Below are positions 8,180-16,950 of a stretch of DNA of 64,000 nt, piece by piece. The notes beneath the pieces were generated by a model, which saw nothing but the letters and a program-made list of their open reading frames with translations, did no database searches and had not been told where the DNA came from. Where the stretch lies: positions 1,240,001 through 1,304,000 of the forward strand of contig NZ_CP134227.1 of NCBI RefSeq assembly GCF_031656915.1, given 5' to 3'. Each line of letters starts with the position of its first letter. Position 1 is the stretch's first letter. The position numbers were made by a program, and so were the translations under genes. The DNA is from Nocardioides marmorisolisilvae. GTDB taxonomy: Bacteria > Actinomycetota > Actinomycetes > Propionibacteriales > Nocardioidaceae.

Positions 8180-9090
8180 TCGCCGGTCATCTGATTGACC
8201 AGCGGCTCGCCCGCGGCGTAGCGCGCCAGCTGCTCGCGGACCAGCCGGTGCGCTCGCGGCCACATCGCGGCGCTGGCCCCGCCGACATGGGGTGTGATCA
8301 GCAGCTGTGGCGCCTTCCAGAGCGGATCATCAGCCGGCAGCGGCTCCGGGTCGGTGACGTCGACGGCGGCGTACAGCCGGCCGCTCTCCAGCTCGGCGCA
8401 CAGGTCGGCGCTCACCACCACGTTGCCGCGGGCGACGTTCACCAGCAGGGCGCCGTCCTTCATCCGGGCCAGCATCGCCGCATCGAAGAGACCCCTGGTC
8501 TGCGCCGTGCCGGGCAGGATCAGCACCACCACGTCGGCGCTGGGCAGCAGGTCGGGCAGGTCGGCTACTGCGTGGACGCCGGGCCGGGCGCTGCGGGCCA
8601 CCCTGGTCACCTCGCACTCGAAGGGCAGCAGCCGCCGCTCGATGGCGGAGCCGATCTGGCCGTGTCCGACGATGAGCACGTTCCGGTCGGCCAGTCCGCG
8701 CCGCCACCGCGGCTCCCAGGTGCCGCGATCCTGGGCATGGCCGAACTCCTGCAGCCGGTTCAGCGAGGCCAACACCAGGGTCAGGGCCTGCTCCGCAGTG
8801 GCGGTGTCGTGGATGCCGCGGCCGTTGCACAGCAGCACGCCGGCCGGCACCGATGCGCGGAGGTGGTCGACCCCCGCCGTCATCGTCTGGACCACCCGCA
8901 GTCGCGGCATCCGCGCAAACAGGTCCGGCGGCATCGGCCCGAGCTGGTACGCCGGAACGAAGAGCTCGACCTCGGCGGCGCTCTCCGGCAGCTCCCCCCG
9001 GTCGGGCCTGACCAGCTCGTAGCGCAGGCCACCCGGCGGGTCGCCCAGGTCCGCGGGCGGGAACGGCAGCCAGACGAGCGGATCGGTCAC
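8173..9090 (-). CDS. D-isomer 2-hydroxyacid dehydrogenase family protein
   Basis: The 305-residue protein is an NAD(P)-dependent dehydrogenase of the phosphoglycerate/hydroxypyruvate reductase family. It shows the Rossmann motif VLIVGHGQIGSAIERRL (about residues 135-150), the substrate/NAD Arg in LLVNVARGNVV (about 220), the Glu in DVTDPEPLPADDPLW (about 250) and the catalytic His in ITPHVGG (about 272). The substrate cannot be told from sequence. GTG 9090 is chosen because it lies 7 nt after a TAGCCT box and gives the normal N-terminus. It overlaps the YihY gene tail-to-tail. Confidence 0.9.
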   Translation of the reverse strand: MTDPLVWLPFPPADLGDPPGGLRYELVRPDRGELPESAAEVELFVPAYQLGPMPPDLFARMPRLRVVQTMTAGVDHLRASVPAGVLLCNGRGIHDTATAEQALTLVLASLNRLQEFGHAQDRGTWEPRWRRGLADRNVLIVGHGQIGSAIERRLLPFECEVTRVARSARPGVHAVADLPDLLPSADVVVLILPGTAQTRGLFDAAMLARMKDGALLVNVARGNVVVSADLCAELESGRLYAAVDVTDPEPLPADDPLWKAPQLLITPHVGGASAAMWPRAHRLVREQLARYAAGEPLVNQMTGDY

Positions 9091-9097
9091 CCTCCCG

Positions 9098-9103
9098 AGG
9101 CTA
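9098..9103 (-). promoter_or_regulatory. Candidate -10 box for leaderless dehydrogenase gene
   Basis: TAGCCT on the minus strand, 7 nt upstream of GTG 9090; it lies at the very end of the dgt gene. Confidence 0.4.
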
Positions 9104-10396
9104 CCGGCGTTCGGTCCCGCACAACCGGGCGTGCCAGGCCAACGCCGAGGCATCGGTCAACGACGCGAGCTGGTCCACCAGCACCCGACGACGCGCGCCG
9201 TCGTCGTCGGCGTCGGAGAAGTCGCGACGGAACTGTGGATCCAGGGCGGCCGGCGCGCCACCCGCGAGTGCCTCGAACAGCTCGCGAAGCATGGCGCGCT
9301 GACGGCTCATCAGTGAGACTCGGCCGGCCGCCTGCATCACGTAGTGCGCGGCGATGCCCTTGAGGACCGCGATCTGCAGCGCCGTCTGCCCGGGGATGAC
9401 CACGTCGACCCGGTGGCGCACCAGCGGCCGATCGCCGAACGCCTCCCGGGTGGCCTGTTGCACGTTGCCGCAGAAGATCCCGATCAGGTCGCTGGTGAGA
9501 TTCTTCAGAGCGGCCAGGCCCCGGCGGCTGCCGTCGTACGGCGCGTCCGGCCAGGCGTCCACCCGCTGCATCCGGAGCAGCGCGTCGTCAAGCGCTGCAT
9601 CGTCGCCGTCCGGGAGGTACCACGACCGGGCCGTTCGCCACACCGCCGCCCGCTCGGCCGGCTCGGTCAGCGCGGTCAGGTCGATCTTGCCGGCGACGAT
9701 GCCGTCCTCGAGGTCGTGCACCGAGTAGGCCACGTCATCGGCGAAGTCCATCACCTGGGCCTCCACGCAGCGCCGGGGCCCGTCGACCCCTGACCTCATC
9801 CAGTCGAACACCGGCCGATCGTCGTCGTACACGCCGAACTTGCGCAGCGTCTTCGGGACGCCGTCGGTGTGCACGCCGAGGGGCTCGCGCGCGTCCTCGC
9901 GTGCCCACGGGTACTTCGTGCACGCGTCGAGGGTCGCTCGGGTGAGGTTCAGCCCCACCGACCGGCCGTCCGCGTCGGCGGTCTTCGCCTCCAGCCGGGT
10001 GAGGATCCGGAGCGTCTGGGCGTTGCCCTCGAACCCGCCGATGCCCTGAGCCAGGTCGTTGAGGGCACGCTCCCCGTTGTGCCCGAACGGCGGGTGGCCG
10101 AGGTCGTGGGCGAGCGCCGCGGTCTCGGTGAGGTCAGGGTGACAGCCCAGCGGATGCGCCAGGTCCCGGGCGATCTGGGCGACCTCGAGGCTGTGGGTGA
10201 GCCGGTTGCGGACGAAGTCGTCGGACTGCGGACCGACGACCTGAGTCTTGGCGGCGAGCCGGCGCAGCGACGCGGAGTGGACCACTCTGGCCCGGTCGCG
10301 CTCGAACGGCGTACGCACCGGCGCCGGCACCCGCTTCGCCGGTTCCGGGACGATGCGCTCCCGCGCGGCGTCGTCGTAGAGGTCGTCCCAGGTCAC
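9101..10396 (-). CDS. dgt: Deoxyguanosinetriphosphate triphosphohydrolase-like protein
   Basis: The 431-residue HD-domain protein hydrolyses dNTPs to nucleoside and triphosphate in the family's best-studied members. The metal-binding motif is visible as H in RLTHSLEVAQIA (about residue 68) and HD in ALAHDLGHPPFGHNGE (about 95), with the distal Asp in DFADDVAYSVHDLEDG (about 220). It belongs to the shorter Dgt type 2 group common in actinobacteria, usually found near dnaG as here. Start GTG 10396 is 6 nt after a TACGCT box. Confidence 0.93.
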   Translation of the reverse strand: MTWDDLYDDAARERIVPEPAKRVPAPVRTPFERDRARVVHSASLRRLAAKTQVVGPQSDDFVRNRLTHSLEVAQIARDLAHPLGCHPDLTETAALAHDLGHPPFGHNGERALNDLAQGIGGFEGNAQTLRILTRLEAKTADADGRSVGLNLTRATLDACTKYPWAREDAREPLGVHTDGVPKTLRKFGVYDDDRPVFDWMRSGVDGPRRCVEAQVMDFADDVAYSVHDLEDGIVAGKIDLTALTEPAERAAVWRTARSWYLPDGDDAALDDALLRMQRVDAWPDAPYDGSRRGLAALKNLTSDLIGIFCGNVQQATREAFGDRPLVRHRVDVVIPGQTALQIAVLKGIAAHYVMQAAGRVSLMSRQRAMLRELFEALAGGAPAALDPQFRRDFSDADDDGARRRVLVDQLASLTDASALAWHARLCGTERR

Positions 10397-10402
10397 TCGT
10401 GG

Positions 10403-10408
10403 AGCGTA
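10403..10408 (-). promoter_or_regulatory. Candidate -10 box for leaderless dgt
   Basis: TACGCT on the minus strand, 6 nt upstream of GTG 10396. Confidence 0.45.
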
Positions 10409-10428
10409 GCGAGCGGGTGAGGCAGGTG

Positions 10429-11046
10429 TCAGAGCCAGCCGTTGTCCGTGGCGATGGCGACAGCCCCGGCGCGGTTGGCGGCACCGGTCTTGCCGATCGC
10501 GCTGGAGAGGTGGTTGCGCACGGTGCCCTCGGACAGGAACAGCGTCGCCGCGATCGTCGCGACCGAGGCACCGTCGCGGGCGGCGCGCAGAACGTCGGTC
10601 TCCCGGACGGTCAGCGGGGACTCACCGGCCACCAGCGAGTCGGCGGCCAACGCCGGGTCGACCACCCGGAGCCCTGCGTGCACCCGGCGTACGGCGTCGG
10701 CGAGCTGGCGAGCGGGGGTGTCCTTGACGACGAATCCCGCGGCGCCGGCCTGGACCGCCCTGCGCACGAACCCCGGGCGCCCGAAGGTGGTGACGATGAG
10801 CACCCGCACCTCCGGGAAGGCGGCCTTGACGGCTGCAGTGGCCTCGAGCCCGTCCATCCCGGGCATCTCGACATCGAGCAGCGCGACATCGGGCCGCTTG
10901 TCGCGGACCGCGTCGACGACCGCGTCGCCCGAGCCGACCTCTCCGACCACCTCGAGGTCCGGCTCGAGGTTGAGCAGCGCGGCCAGCGCGCCGCGGACCA
11001 GGGCCTGGTCGTCGGCGAGCAGCAGCCGGATCGTCCGGGTGGTCAC
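10429..11046 (-). CDS. NarL/FixJ-family response regulator
   Basis: The 205-residue protein has a receiver domain (residues 1-120) with acidic pocket ADD near residue 12, phospho-acceptor Asp in LLDVEMPG (about 57), Thr in VTTFG (about 85) and Lys in VVKDT (about 107), then a LuxR-type HTH (about 140-200, LTVRETDVLRAARDG ... SEGTVRNHLSSAIGKTG). It is the last gene of a four-gene operon and overlaps the kinase gene by ATGA. It probably activates or represses the exporter genes ahead of it. Confidence 0.94.
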   Translation of the reverse strand: MTTRTIRLLLADDQALVRGALAALLNLEPDLEVVGEVGSGDAVVDAVRDKRPDVALLDVEMPGMDGLEATAAVKAAFPEVRVLIVTTFGRPGFVRRAVQAGAAGFVVKDTPARQLADAVRRVHAGLRVVDPALAADSLVAGESPLTVRETDVLRAARDGASVATIAATLFLSEGTVRNHLSSAIGKTGAANRAGAVAIATDNGWL

Positions 11047-12158
11047 CGAACCACCACGGTCAGCGCGAAGCCCGAATCGCGGCTCTCGGTCAGCACGGTC
11101 CCGCCGAGCTTGGCGGCGCGCTCACGCAGCCCGACGAGTCCGTGCCCCGGCGTGCCACCGGCAGACCCGCACCCGTCGTCGATGATCTCCACCCGGTCCG
11201 CGGACAACCGCACCTGGCAGCGGCTAGCCCGGCTGTGCCGGATGACGTTCGTGATGCCCTCCCGCACGGCCCAGGCGAACAGCTCACGCCGATCCGAGGG
11301 GACGTCGTCGGTCGAGTTGGGCAGCTCCGCCTCGATCTCGGCCGCGGACAGCGCACTGCGGGCCCGGGCGAGCTCACCGGGCAGCGTCAGGTCGCGGTAT
11401 CCCCCGACGGCACGGCGTACGTCGGCCAGGGCATCACGGGACAGCCGCTCCAGGTCCGCCAGCTCGGCGCGGGCGCGGTCGGCGTCCACCTCGAACAACC
11501 GGTTCGCCAGCTCGGCCTTGACGGTGATCACCGTCAGCGAGTGGCCGAGGATGTCGTGCAGGTCGCGGGCGAACCGGTTGCGCTCGTCCTCCAGGGCGAG
11601 CTGGGCGTTCTCCTCACGGACCGCGAGGACCTCGATGTTCCGGTTGATCGCCTGCGAGATGCCCCAGATGGCGAGGGCAGCGACGAGCGTGCCGAACAGG
11701 ATGCCGGAGTCCTCGTCCCAGCCGGGGACCAGGATCGAGGCCAGGTAGGCGCCGAAACCGTCGACCACCGCCACCAGCCACGCCCAGCGGGTCGGCAGGC
11801 ACATCACCGCCGTCACGGCGATGTAGACCGAGGCGGTCGTCCCGCTCTGCCCGATCGTCACGCACATCACCACGGCCAGGACGACCTCGACCAGGACCAC
11901 GCCCGCCCCCGGCCACGGAGCCAGGTACGCCCGGAAGGGCGCGCCCACGGCCCGCCGTCGGCGCAGCCTGATGAAGATCAACAGGTAGATCGCCGCGAAT
12001 GCGACCGTGGCGGCCATCCCGACCCAGCCCGCCACAGTTTCGCGCCGGTCCCACCCCGCCTCGAGCGGGGAGGCCAGATAGAAGAGCCAGACCGCCGCGA
12101 ACACGCTGCCCCAGCGACGTTGACCTATCTCGTCCAGATCGCGTGGGCGCTCGTCCAT
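11043..12158 (-). CDS. DesK-type sensor histidine kinase
   Basis: The 371-residue membrane kinase has about five hydrophobic helices in its N-terminal half (residues 15-170), a short coiled linker, a HisKA_3 dimerisation domain with the phospho-His in RDLHDILGHSLTVI (about 205) and a HATPase_c domain with N-box EGITNVIRHS and G-box DDGCGSAGG...GHGLVGLRERA. Start ATG 12158 (MDERPRD) is chosen over longer frames. It phosphorylates the overlapping NarL-type regulator. The DesK-like layout together with an ABC-2 exporter suggests sensing of membrane state or a membrane-active compound. Confidence 0.93.
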   Translation of the reverse strand: MDERPRDLDEIGQRRWGSVFAAVWLFYLASPLEAGWDRRETVAGWVGMAATVAFAAIYLLIFIRLRRRRAVGAPFRAYLAPWPGAGVVLVEVVLAVVMCVTIGQSGTTASVYIAVTAVMCLPTRWAWLVAVVDGFGAYLASILVPGWDEDSGILFGTLVAALAIWGISQAINRNIEVLAVREENAQLALEDERNRFARDLHDILGHSLTVITVKAELANRLFEVDADRARAELADLERLSRDALADVRRAVGGYRDLTLPGELARARSALSAAEIEAELPNSTDDVPSDRRELFAWAVREGITNVIRHSRASRCQVRLSADRVEIIDDGCGSAGGTPGHGLVGLRERAAKLGGTVLTESRDSGFALTVVVR

Positions 12159-12172
12159 GGGGGTCACGGTAG

Positions 12173-12964
12173 TCACACCCGGGCGGTGTCCTTGCTCATC
12201 CGCCAGGCAGCGCCTGCGACGAAGACGACCAGCCACCCGACCGCGTTGACCACGGAGTACCACGGCAGCTCATGGGTCAGGGGGGCGCGGGCGATCTCGG
12301 AGACGCCGTACATCGGGGTCCAGTAGGCGATGTGCAGCATCGTGGAGCTGTACTGGCTCAGCGGGATGAACACGCCGCCCAGGAACGACAGCGCGGCCAG
12401 GCCGGGCCCGAGGATCTGCATCGCGTTCTCTCCGGGGACGATGTAGCCGATGAAGACGCCCAGCGCCGCGAAGGTCAGGGTGCAGAACATCGTGAGCACG
12501 GCGCAGTAGACCCACACGTCGGTCGGCATCTGGGCGTTGCCGTGAGTGGCGCTGACCACGTTGACCACGACGATCACGACAGCGCCCATCACCAGGGCGA
12601 CCAGCGCCTTCAGCACGATGTACGACGCGGGGTTGAGCGGGGTGAGCCGCAGCTGTCGGCTCCAGCCCTGGGCGCGCTCCATGGCGACCATGGAGCCGAT
12701 CGAGGCCGACGTCAGCGCCGCGCCGTACAGCGCCATGTTCACCAGGATGAAGGCCGCGACGTTGCCCGAGCCGATCCGGTTGTCGCCGTACTTCTGGTTC
12801 GAGAACACGAAGTACATCAACAACGGGAAGAGCAGCGCGAAGATCACCAGGCGCCGGTTGCGCAGCATCCGGCGCAGCTCGATCCCGAACAGGGTGGGGT
12901 TGATGCCGCCGAAGCGCGGCAGGGTCCGGGACTCGGCGCTCAGACCTGGTTGCACGGCACTCAC
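12173..12964 (-). CDS. ABC-2 type transporter permease
   Basis: A 263-residue integral membrane protein with six predicted helices, starting with LVIFALLFPLLMYFVFSN (about residues 37-54), of the ABC-2/DrrB type. It starts at GTG 12964, overlapping the ATPase stop by GTGA, so the two are translationally coupled. It forms the channel of an exporter for drugs, antimicrobial peptides or lipids; the substrate is not visible. The kinase gene begins 14 bases after its stop. Confidence 0.9.
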   Translation of the reverse strand: MSAVQPGLSAESRTLPRFGGINPTLFGIELRRMLRNRRLVIFALLFPLLMYFVFSNQKYGDNRIGSGNVAAFILVNMALYGAALTSASIGSMVAMERAQGWSRQLRLTPLNPASYIVLKALVALVMGAVVIVVVNVVSATHGNAQMPTDVWVYCAVLTMFCTLTFAALGVFIGYIVPGENAMQILGPGLAALSFLGGVFIPLSQYSSTMLHIAYWTPMYGVSEIARAPLTHELPWYSVVNAVGWLVVFVAGAAWRMSKDTARV

Positions 12965-13950
12965 TGGACTGCTCCTTCGTGGTCGGTGTCGGGTCCGCCG
13001 GTCAGGCTCAGGAAGGCATCCTCGATGCCCTTGGCGGTGATCTCCAGGTCCCGCGCGGAGGTCTGGGTCAGCAGGTGGCGGGCGACGGCGTCGCTGTCCT
13101 TGGTGTGCACGAAGACCTGGTCTCCACGCACCTCGACGCTGTCCACACCCCCGAGCGCGGACAGTGCGGAGGTGTCGACGTTCTCCCAGGTGGCGCGCAC
13201 CGTCCGTCCGGAGGCGAGCGCCTTGATCTCCGAGCCGCTGCCGTCCGCGACGACCCGTCCGTGGCTCACCAGCACGATCCGGTCGGCGTACTGGTCGGCC
13301 TCCTCGAGGTAGTGGGTCGCGAACAGCACGGTGCGACCGAGCTGAGCGTCCTCGCGGATGGTCGACCAGAAGGCCCGGCGTCCTTCGACGTCCATGCCGG
13401 TAGTGGGCTCGTCGAGCAACAGGAGTGCCGGATCCGGCAGCAGTGCCAGGGCGAAGCGGAGCCGCTGCTGCTCGCCGCCGGAGCACTTCTGCACCTTGCG
13501 GTCGGCGATGCTCGCGATCCCCGCCCGCGCCAGCGCATCATCGACGTCGCCGGCGGTGCTGAACAGGCTCGCCATGTAGCGGGCCGTCTCCCGGACGGTG
13601 AGGTCCTTGAGCAGGCCGCCGGTCTGCATCACCGCGGAGACGAGTCCACGGGCCACCGCCGCACGCGGTTGCATGCCCAGGATCTCGATGCTGCCCGCGG
13701 TGGGCTTCGACAGCCCCAGGAGCATGTCGATCGTGGTGGTCTTCCCGGCGCCGTTGGGGCCCAGGAAGGCGACGATCTCACCGGGTTGGATCGTCAGGTC
13801 GATGCCGCGCACGGCGTGCACGGCGCCGAAGTGCTTGGTCACCGCCGTCAGCCGTACGGCGTCGGCGCCCACTCTCGGCCGGGGGCCGATCGCGTCTGTG
13901 GACGCCGACCCCGTTGCTGTCTTCTCTGCCATGGCTCCAGCATCGGCCAC
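12961..13950 (-). CDS. ABC transporter ATP-binding protein (DrrA/CcmA type)
   Basis: The 329-residue ATPase has Walker A GPNGAGKTTTID (about residues 69-80), signature CSGGEQQRLRFALALL (about 157), Walker B LLLLDEPTTGMD (about 180) and H-loop FATHYLEEADQ (about 211), followed by a C-terminal DUF4162-like region. It drives the permease encoded next. First gene of the ATPase-permease-kinase-regulator operon. A second ATG at 13932 could also start it. An inverted repeat TGACA-AA-TGTCA lies 41 bases upstream. Confidence 0.94.
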   Translation of the reverse strand: MADAGAMAEKTATGSASTDAIGPRPRVGADAVRLTAVTKHFGAVHAVRGIDLTIQPGEIVAFLGPNGAGKTTTIDMLLGLSKPTAGSIEILGMQPRAAVARGLVSAVMQTGGLLKDLTVRETARYMASLFSTAGDVDDALARAGIASIADRKVQKCSGGEQQRLRFALALLPDPALLLLDEPTTGMDVEGRRAFWSTIREDAQLGRTVLFATHYLEEADQYADRIVLVSHGRVVADGSGSEIKALASGRTVRATWENVDTSALSALGGVDSVEVRGDQVFVHTKDSDAVARHLLTQTSARDLEITAKGIEDAFLSLTGGPDTDHEGAVQ

Positions 13951-13991
13951 CGACCCCCGCCGCGCCTCGTGCCTGCGTCACGACCTGGGGG

Positions 13992-14003
13992 TGACAAATG
14001 TCA
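13992..14003. promoter_or_regulatory. Inverted repeat upstream of the exporter/two-component operon
   Basis: TGACA-AA-TGTCA lies 41 bases before the first gene of the operon, in the right place for an operator. A NarL-type dimer such as the operon's own regulator is a reasonable binder, but this is inference from position and symmetry. Confidence 0.4.
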
Positions 14004-14040
14004 GCGATCCGCGGCGGCCAGGTCCGGCCCGGCGGCCCGC

Positions 14041-14970
14041 TCAGAAGCCGAGCTTGCGCAGCTGGCGCGGGTCGCGCTGCCAGTCCTTGGCGATCTTGAC
14101 GTGGAGGTCGAGGTAGACCGGTGTCCCCAGCAACGCCTCGATCTGCTTGCGTGCGGCCGAGCCGACCTCACGCAACCGGGATCCCTGGTGCCCGATCACG
14201 ATTCCCTTCTGCGAGGACCGTTCGACGTAGAGGTTCGCGTGGACGTCGAGCAGCGGCTTGTCCGCAGCGCGGCCTGGCCGCAGTCCCATCTCCTCGACCA
14301 CCACGGCGATCGAGTGCGGGAGCTCGTCGCGGACCCCCTCGAGGGCGGCCTCACGCACCAGCTCTGCGACCAGCACCTCCTCCGGCGCGTCGGTCAGATC
14401 CCCATCGGGATACAGCGGCGGACCCTCGGGAAGCCTCGCGACCAGCAGGTCCGCGAGCAGGCCGACCTGGTCGCCGGCCACGGCCGAGACCGGCACGATC
14501 TCTGCCCACTCCGTGCCGGTCTCCCGACCCAGGGCGTCGATGGCCATCAGGTGCGAAGCGATCTGGTCGGGGCTGGCCAAGTCGGTCTTGGTCGCCACCG
14601 CGATCTTCGTGGAACGACGCGCCTTGCCCAGCTCGTTGACCAGGAACCGGTCACCCGGGCCCGGCTTCTGGTCCACCGGGAAGCAGACCGCCACCACATC
14701 GACCTCCGCCCAAGTGGACTTCACCAGGTCGTTGAGCCGCTCACCGAGCAACGTGCGCGGGCGGTGCAACCCCGGGGTGTCGACCAGCACCAGCTGGGCG
14801 TCGGGCCGGTGCACGATGCCGCGGATCGCGGTGCGCGTGGTCTGTGGCCGTGACGAGGTGATGGCGACCTTGCTGCCCACCAGGGCGTTGGTCAGGGTCG
14901 ACTTGCCGGCGTTGGGACGTCCCACGAAGCAGGCGAAGCCGCTGCGATACGCCTGTTCCGGGCTAGTCAC
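14041..14970 (-). CDS. era: GTPase Era
   Basis: The 309-residue GTPase helps 16S rRNA maturation and 30S assembly. It has G1 GRPNAGKST (about residue 17), G3 DTPG (about 64), G4 TKTD (about 128, Thr in place of the usual Asn of NKxD), G5 VSAV and a C-terminal KH domain with VIGHQGSRL (about 258). The GTG start at 14970 overlaps the stop of the siderophore-interacting protein gene by 8 bases and gives the normal N-terminus. In other actinobacteria era follows ybeY-corC; here several extra genes are inserted between them. Confidence 0.95.
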   Translation of the reverse strand: MTSPEQAYRSGFACFVGRPNAGKSTLTNALVGSKVAITSSRPQTTRTAIRGIVHRPDAQLVLVDTPGLHRPRTLLGERLNDLVKSTWAEVDVVAVCFPVDQKPGPGDRFLVNELGKARRSTKIAVATKTDLASPDQIASHLMAIDALGRETGTEWAEIVPVSAVAGDQVGLLADLLVARLPEGPPLYPDGDLTDAPEEVLVAELVREAALEGVRDELPHSIAVVVEEMGLRPGRAADKPLLDVHANLYVERSSQKGIVIGHQGSRLREVGSAARKQIEALLGTPVYLDLHVKIAKDWQRDPRQLRKLGF

Positions 14971-15745
14971 GTCGCGCCTCGTCGTAGTCCATCCAGATCT
15001 CCTCGTCGGTCTTGCCCGCTGCCTTGCCGCGCGCATAGATCGGCGCCGGGTCGACCGCCCGGACCGCCCGTCCGCGGCTGTTGCTCCAGTAGCCCATCAG
15101 GTCGTGGTGGTGCGAGTCCCAGCCGAGCTCTCGTCGTACCGATCGACGGATGTCGCGCATCTGCGCCGACTCCCCCGCCATCCAGAAGTAGCCCGGCCCC
15201 TCGGGCCAGTCCAGCGACGCCACGAACGCGGCCAGGCCGGAGACCCCGACCTCGGGCGGCTCGAGCCAGTCGCCCTCGGCCAGATAGCCGGGCAGTGGCC
15301 CGTCGCCACTCTCCACCCAGGAGCGCACCGGGCCGTCGAAGTCGGCGAGGTGCTCGCGGATCCGCGCGATCGCCGGGAGCGCGGTGAGGTCGCCGACCAG
15401 CACTACCCAGCCGGCGTCGTCGGGCAGCGCGAAGGAGCCCTTGGCCTCGGTGATCGTGACTGTGTCACCCACGCAGTCGCCCTGGGCCCACTCGGTCACC
15501 AGGCCCTGCTCGTGCACGACCACGTCGAGCACCATCTCCGGCTGCTCGCCGTCGGACCACGAGCGGACCGTGTAGTAGCGGGACTGGAACTGACCGGGAA
15601 CCACCAGGCCGACCCACTCATCGGGGATTCCGGTGCTGGCGAACGACCGCAGCCCCGGTCCCCCGAGCACGATCCGCACGAGGTGCGGCGAGAGCTGCTC
15701 GCGGCGCACCACCTCGGCGGTGCACGATCCAGGGCGGGAGCTCAC
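14963..15745 (-). CDS. Siderophore-interacting protein (NAD(P)H ferric-siderophore reductase)
   Basis: The 260-residue flavoprotein belongs to the ViuB/SIP family that reduces ferric siderophores in the cytoplasm to release iron. The FAD-binding RYYTVRSW motif is at about residue 56, an NAD(P)-binding SIP domain follows (VVLVGDLTALPAI, about 115), and the family's C-terminal GYWSNSRG motif is at about 220. No transporter or siderophore biosynthesis gene lies beside it. It overlaps era by 8 bases, so the two are probably co-transcribed. Confidence 0.93.
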   Translation of the reverse strand: MSSRPGSCTAEVVRREQLSPHLVRIVLGGPGLRSFASTGIPDEWVGLVVPGQFQSRYYTVRSWSDGEQPEMVLDVVVHEQGLVTEWAQGDCVGDTVTITEAKGSFALPDDAGWVVLVGDLTALPAIARIREHLADFDGPVRSWVESGDGPLPGYLAEGDWLEPPEVGVSGLAAFVASLDWPEGPGYFWMAGESAQMRDIRRSVRRELGWDSHHHDLMGYWSNSRGRAVRAVDPAPIYARGKAAGKTDEEIWMDYDEARRD

Positions 15746-15760
15746 CGGGCTAAGGCTATG

Positions 15761-16900
15761 TCAGTTGACCTGCGCGACCCGCTTCGGGGCGCGAGCCGGC
15801 TCCAGGCCCAGGTCGGCCGCCGACAGCAACCCATCCGCACCCACGTGCAACCTCGCCACGTGCATCCGACGCTGGGCGCAGCCCTTCTCCGTGCCGCGGC
15901 ACCGGTCGGAGCGCGGGTAGTGGGTGAATCCCTTGTCCCAGGCGTGGTAGGCCAGTCGTAGCCGACCGCGCTTCGTGAGGAACGCGAAGCCACCGCCGGG
16001 CCCGTTGATCTGTGCGTTGGTCGCGATCAGCGGCGTCGTGGTCGGTCGCTGGCACGGTCCCTTGACGCCGTCGCACAGCGCGTAGCCGACGGCGTACTGC
16101 TTGCTGCCCCAGCCGTTGCCCGAGTAGAAGAGGTAGTGCCGCCCGTGCACGACGATCATCGAGGGGTTCTCGACGACCTGGTTCTCCCAGGTCGCCGGTC
16201 CCCGCGCCGTGAGCAGCTTGGTCGGTGCCGCGGCGGTGGCGTGCAGCCCGCGCGCGCCGAGGCGCTGCACCCACAGGCGAGTGGGCCGGCCGATGCTGAT
16301 GTCCTCGGTCTTGTAGAGCAGCCACACCTTGTGGTGCTCGATCAACAGCTGCGGGTCGATGGCTCCGCGTCGCCTCGGACACACCAGGGGCGCGTGGCTG
16401 CGGTCCACGAACGGCCCGCGCGCGGAGGCGCTGGTCGCCACCGAGATGCACATCTTGAACCGGTGCCCCGGCAGCCGGGTGGCGTACGCCGCGACGTACT
16501 GGCCTGCGATGCGGGCGACCGACGGCGCCCAGTTCATCCCGACCATCCGGTCGCCGACCGGCCGCGACCAGGCCCAGCGCGCGACGGCCGGCATCGCGTC
16601 GGGACTGTCGGCTCCGCGTCGTTGCTTGTCGGCCCGCCAGCGCACCAGGTCGTGGGAGGTGAGCACGGGCAGGTTCAGTCCGCCGGTCGTGGTCGCGTAG
16701 GCGAACCAGGTGCGGCCGACGCGCAGCACCGCCGGGTCCGGGAAGTCGCCGCGGTAGGGCAGCCCGGCCCGGAACGGGTCGCTCCCGAACGGGTCCGGCC
16801 TGCTGGTCTGCGCCTGGGCGGCCGGGACGAGCACGCCGACGACGCACAGGCACGCGAGCAGTACCACGACGTGGCGCAGCGAGGACACGGACAAATGCAC
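15761..16900 (-). CDS. Secreted GH43-like glycoside hydrolase (five-bladed beta-propeller)
   Basis: The 379-residue protein has a signal peptide (hydrophobic HVVVLLACLCVVGVLVPAAQAQ, cleavage near residue 30) and a GH43/arabinanase-type propeller. The likely catalytic acids are Asp in GDFPDPAVLR (about 53), Asp in IDPQLLIEH (about 188) and Glu in VVENPSMIV (about 250). It would act outside the cell on arabinan or xylan side chains; the substrate is not decidable. It has no carbohydrate-binding module or sugar transporter nearby. Start GTG 16900 is preferred; an in-frame GTG four codons later is possible. Confidence 0.8.
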   Translation of the reverse strand: MHLSVSSLRHVVVLLACLCVVGVLVPAAQAQTSRPDPFGSDPFRAGLPYRGDFPDPAVLRVGRTWFAYATTTGGLNLPVLTSHDLVRWRADKQRRGADSPDAMPAVARWAWSRPVGDRMVGMNWAPSVARIAGQYVAAYATRLPGHRFKMCISVATSASARGPFVDRSHAPLVCPRRRGAIDPQLLIEHHKVWLLYKTEDISIGRPTRLWVQRLGARGLHATAAAPTKLLTARGPATWENQVVENPSMIVVHGRHYLFYSGNGWGSKQYAVGYALCDGVKGPCQRPTTTPLIATNAQINGPGGGFAFLTKRGRLRLAYHAWDKGFTHYPRSDRCRGTEKGCAQRRMHVARLHVGADGLLSAADLGLEPARAPKRVAQVN

Positions 16901-16950
16901 CGGGCAAGTGTCCCAGCCCGGCGCCGCTACGGAGCAGATTCGGGCTGTCT

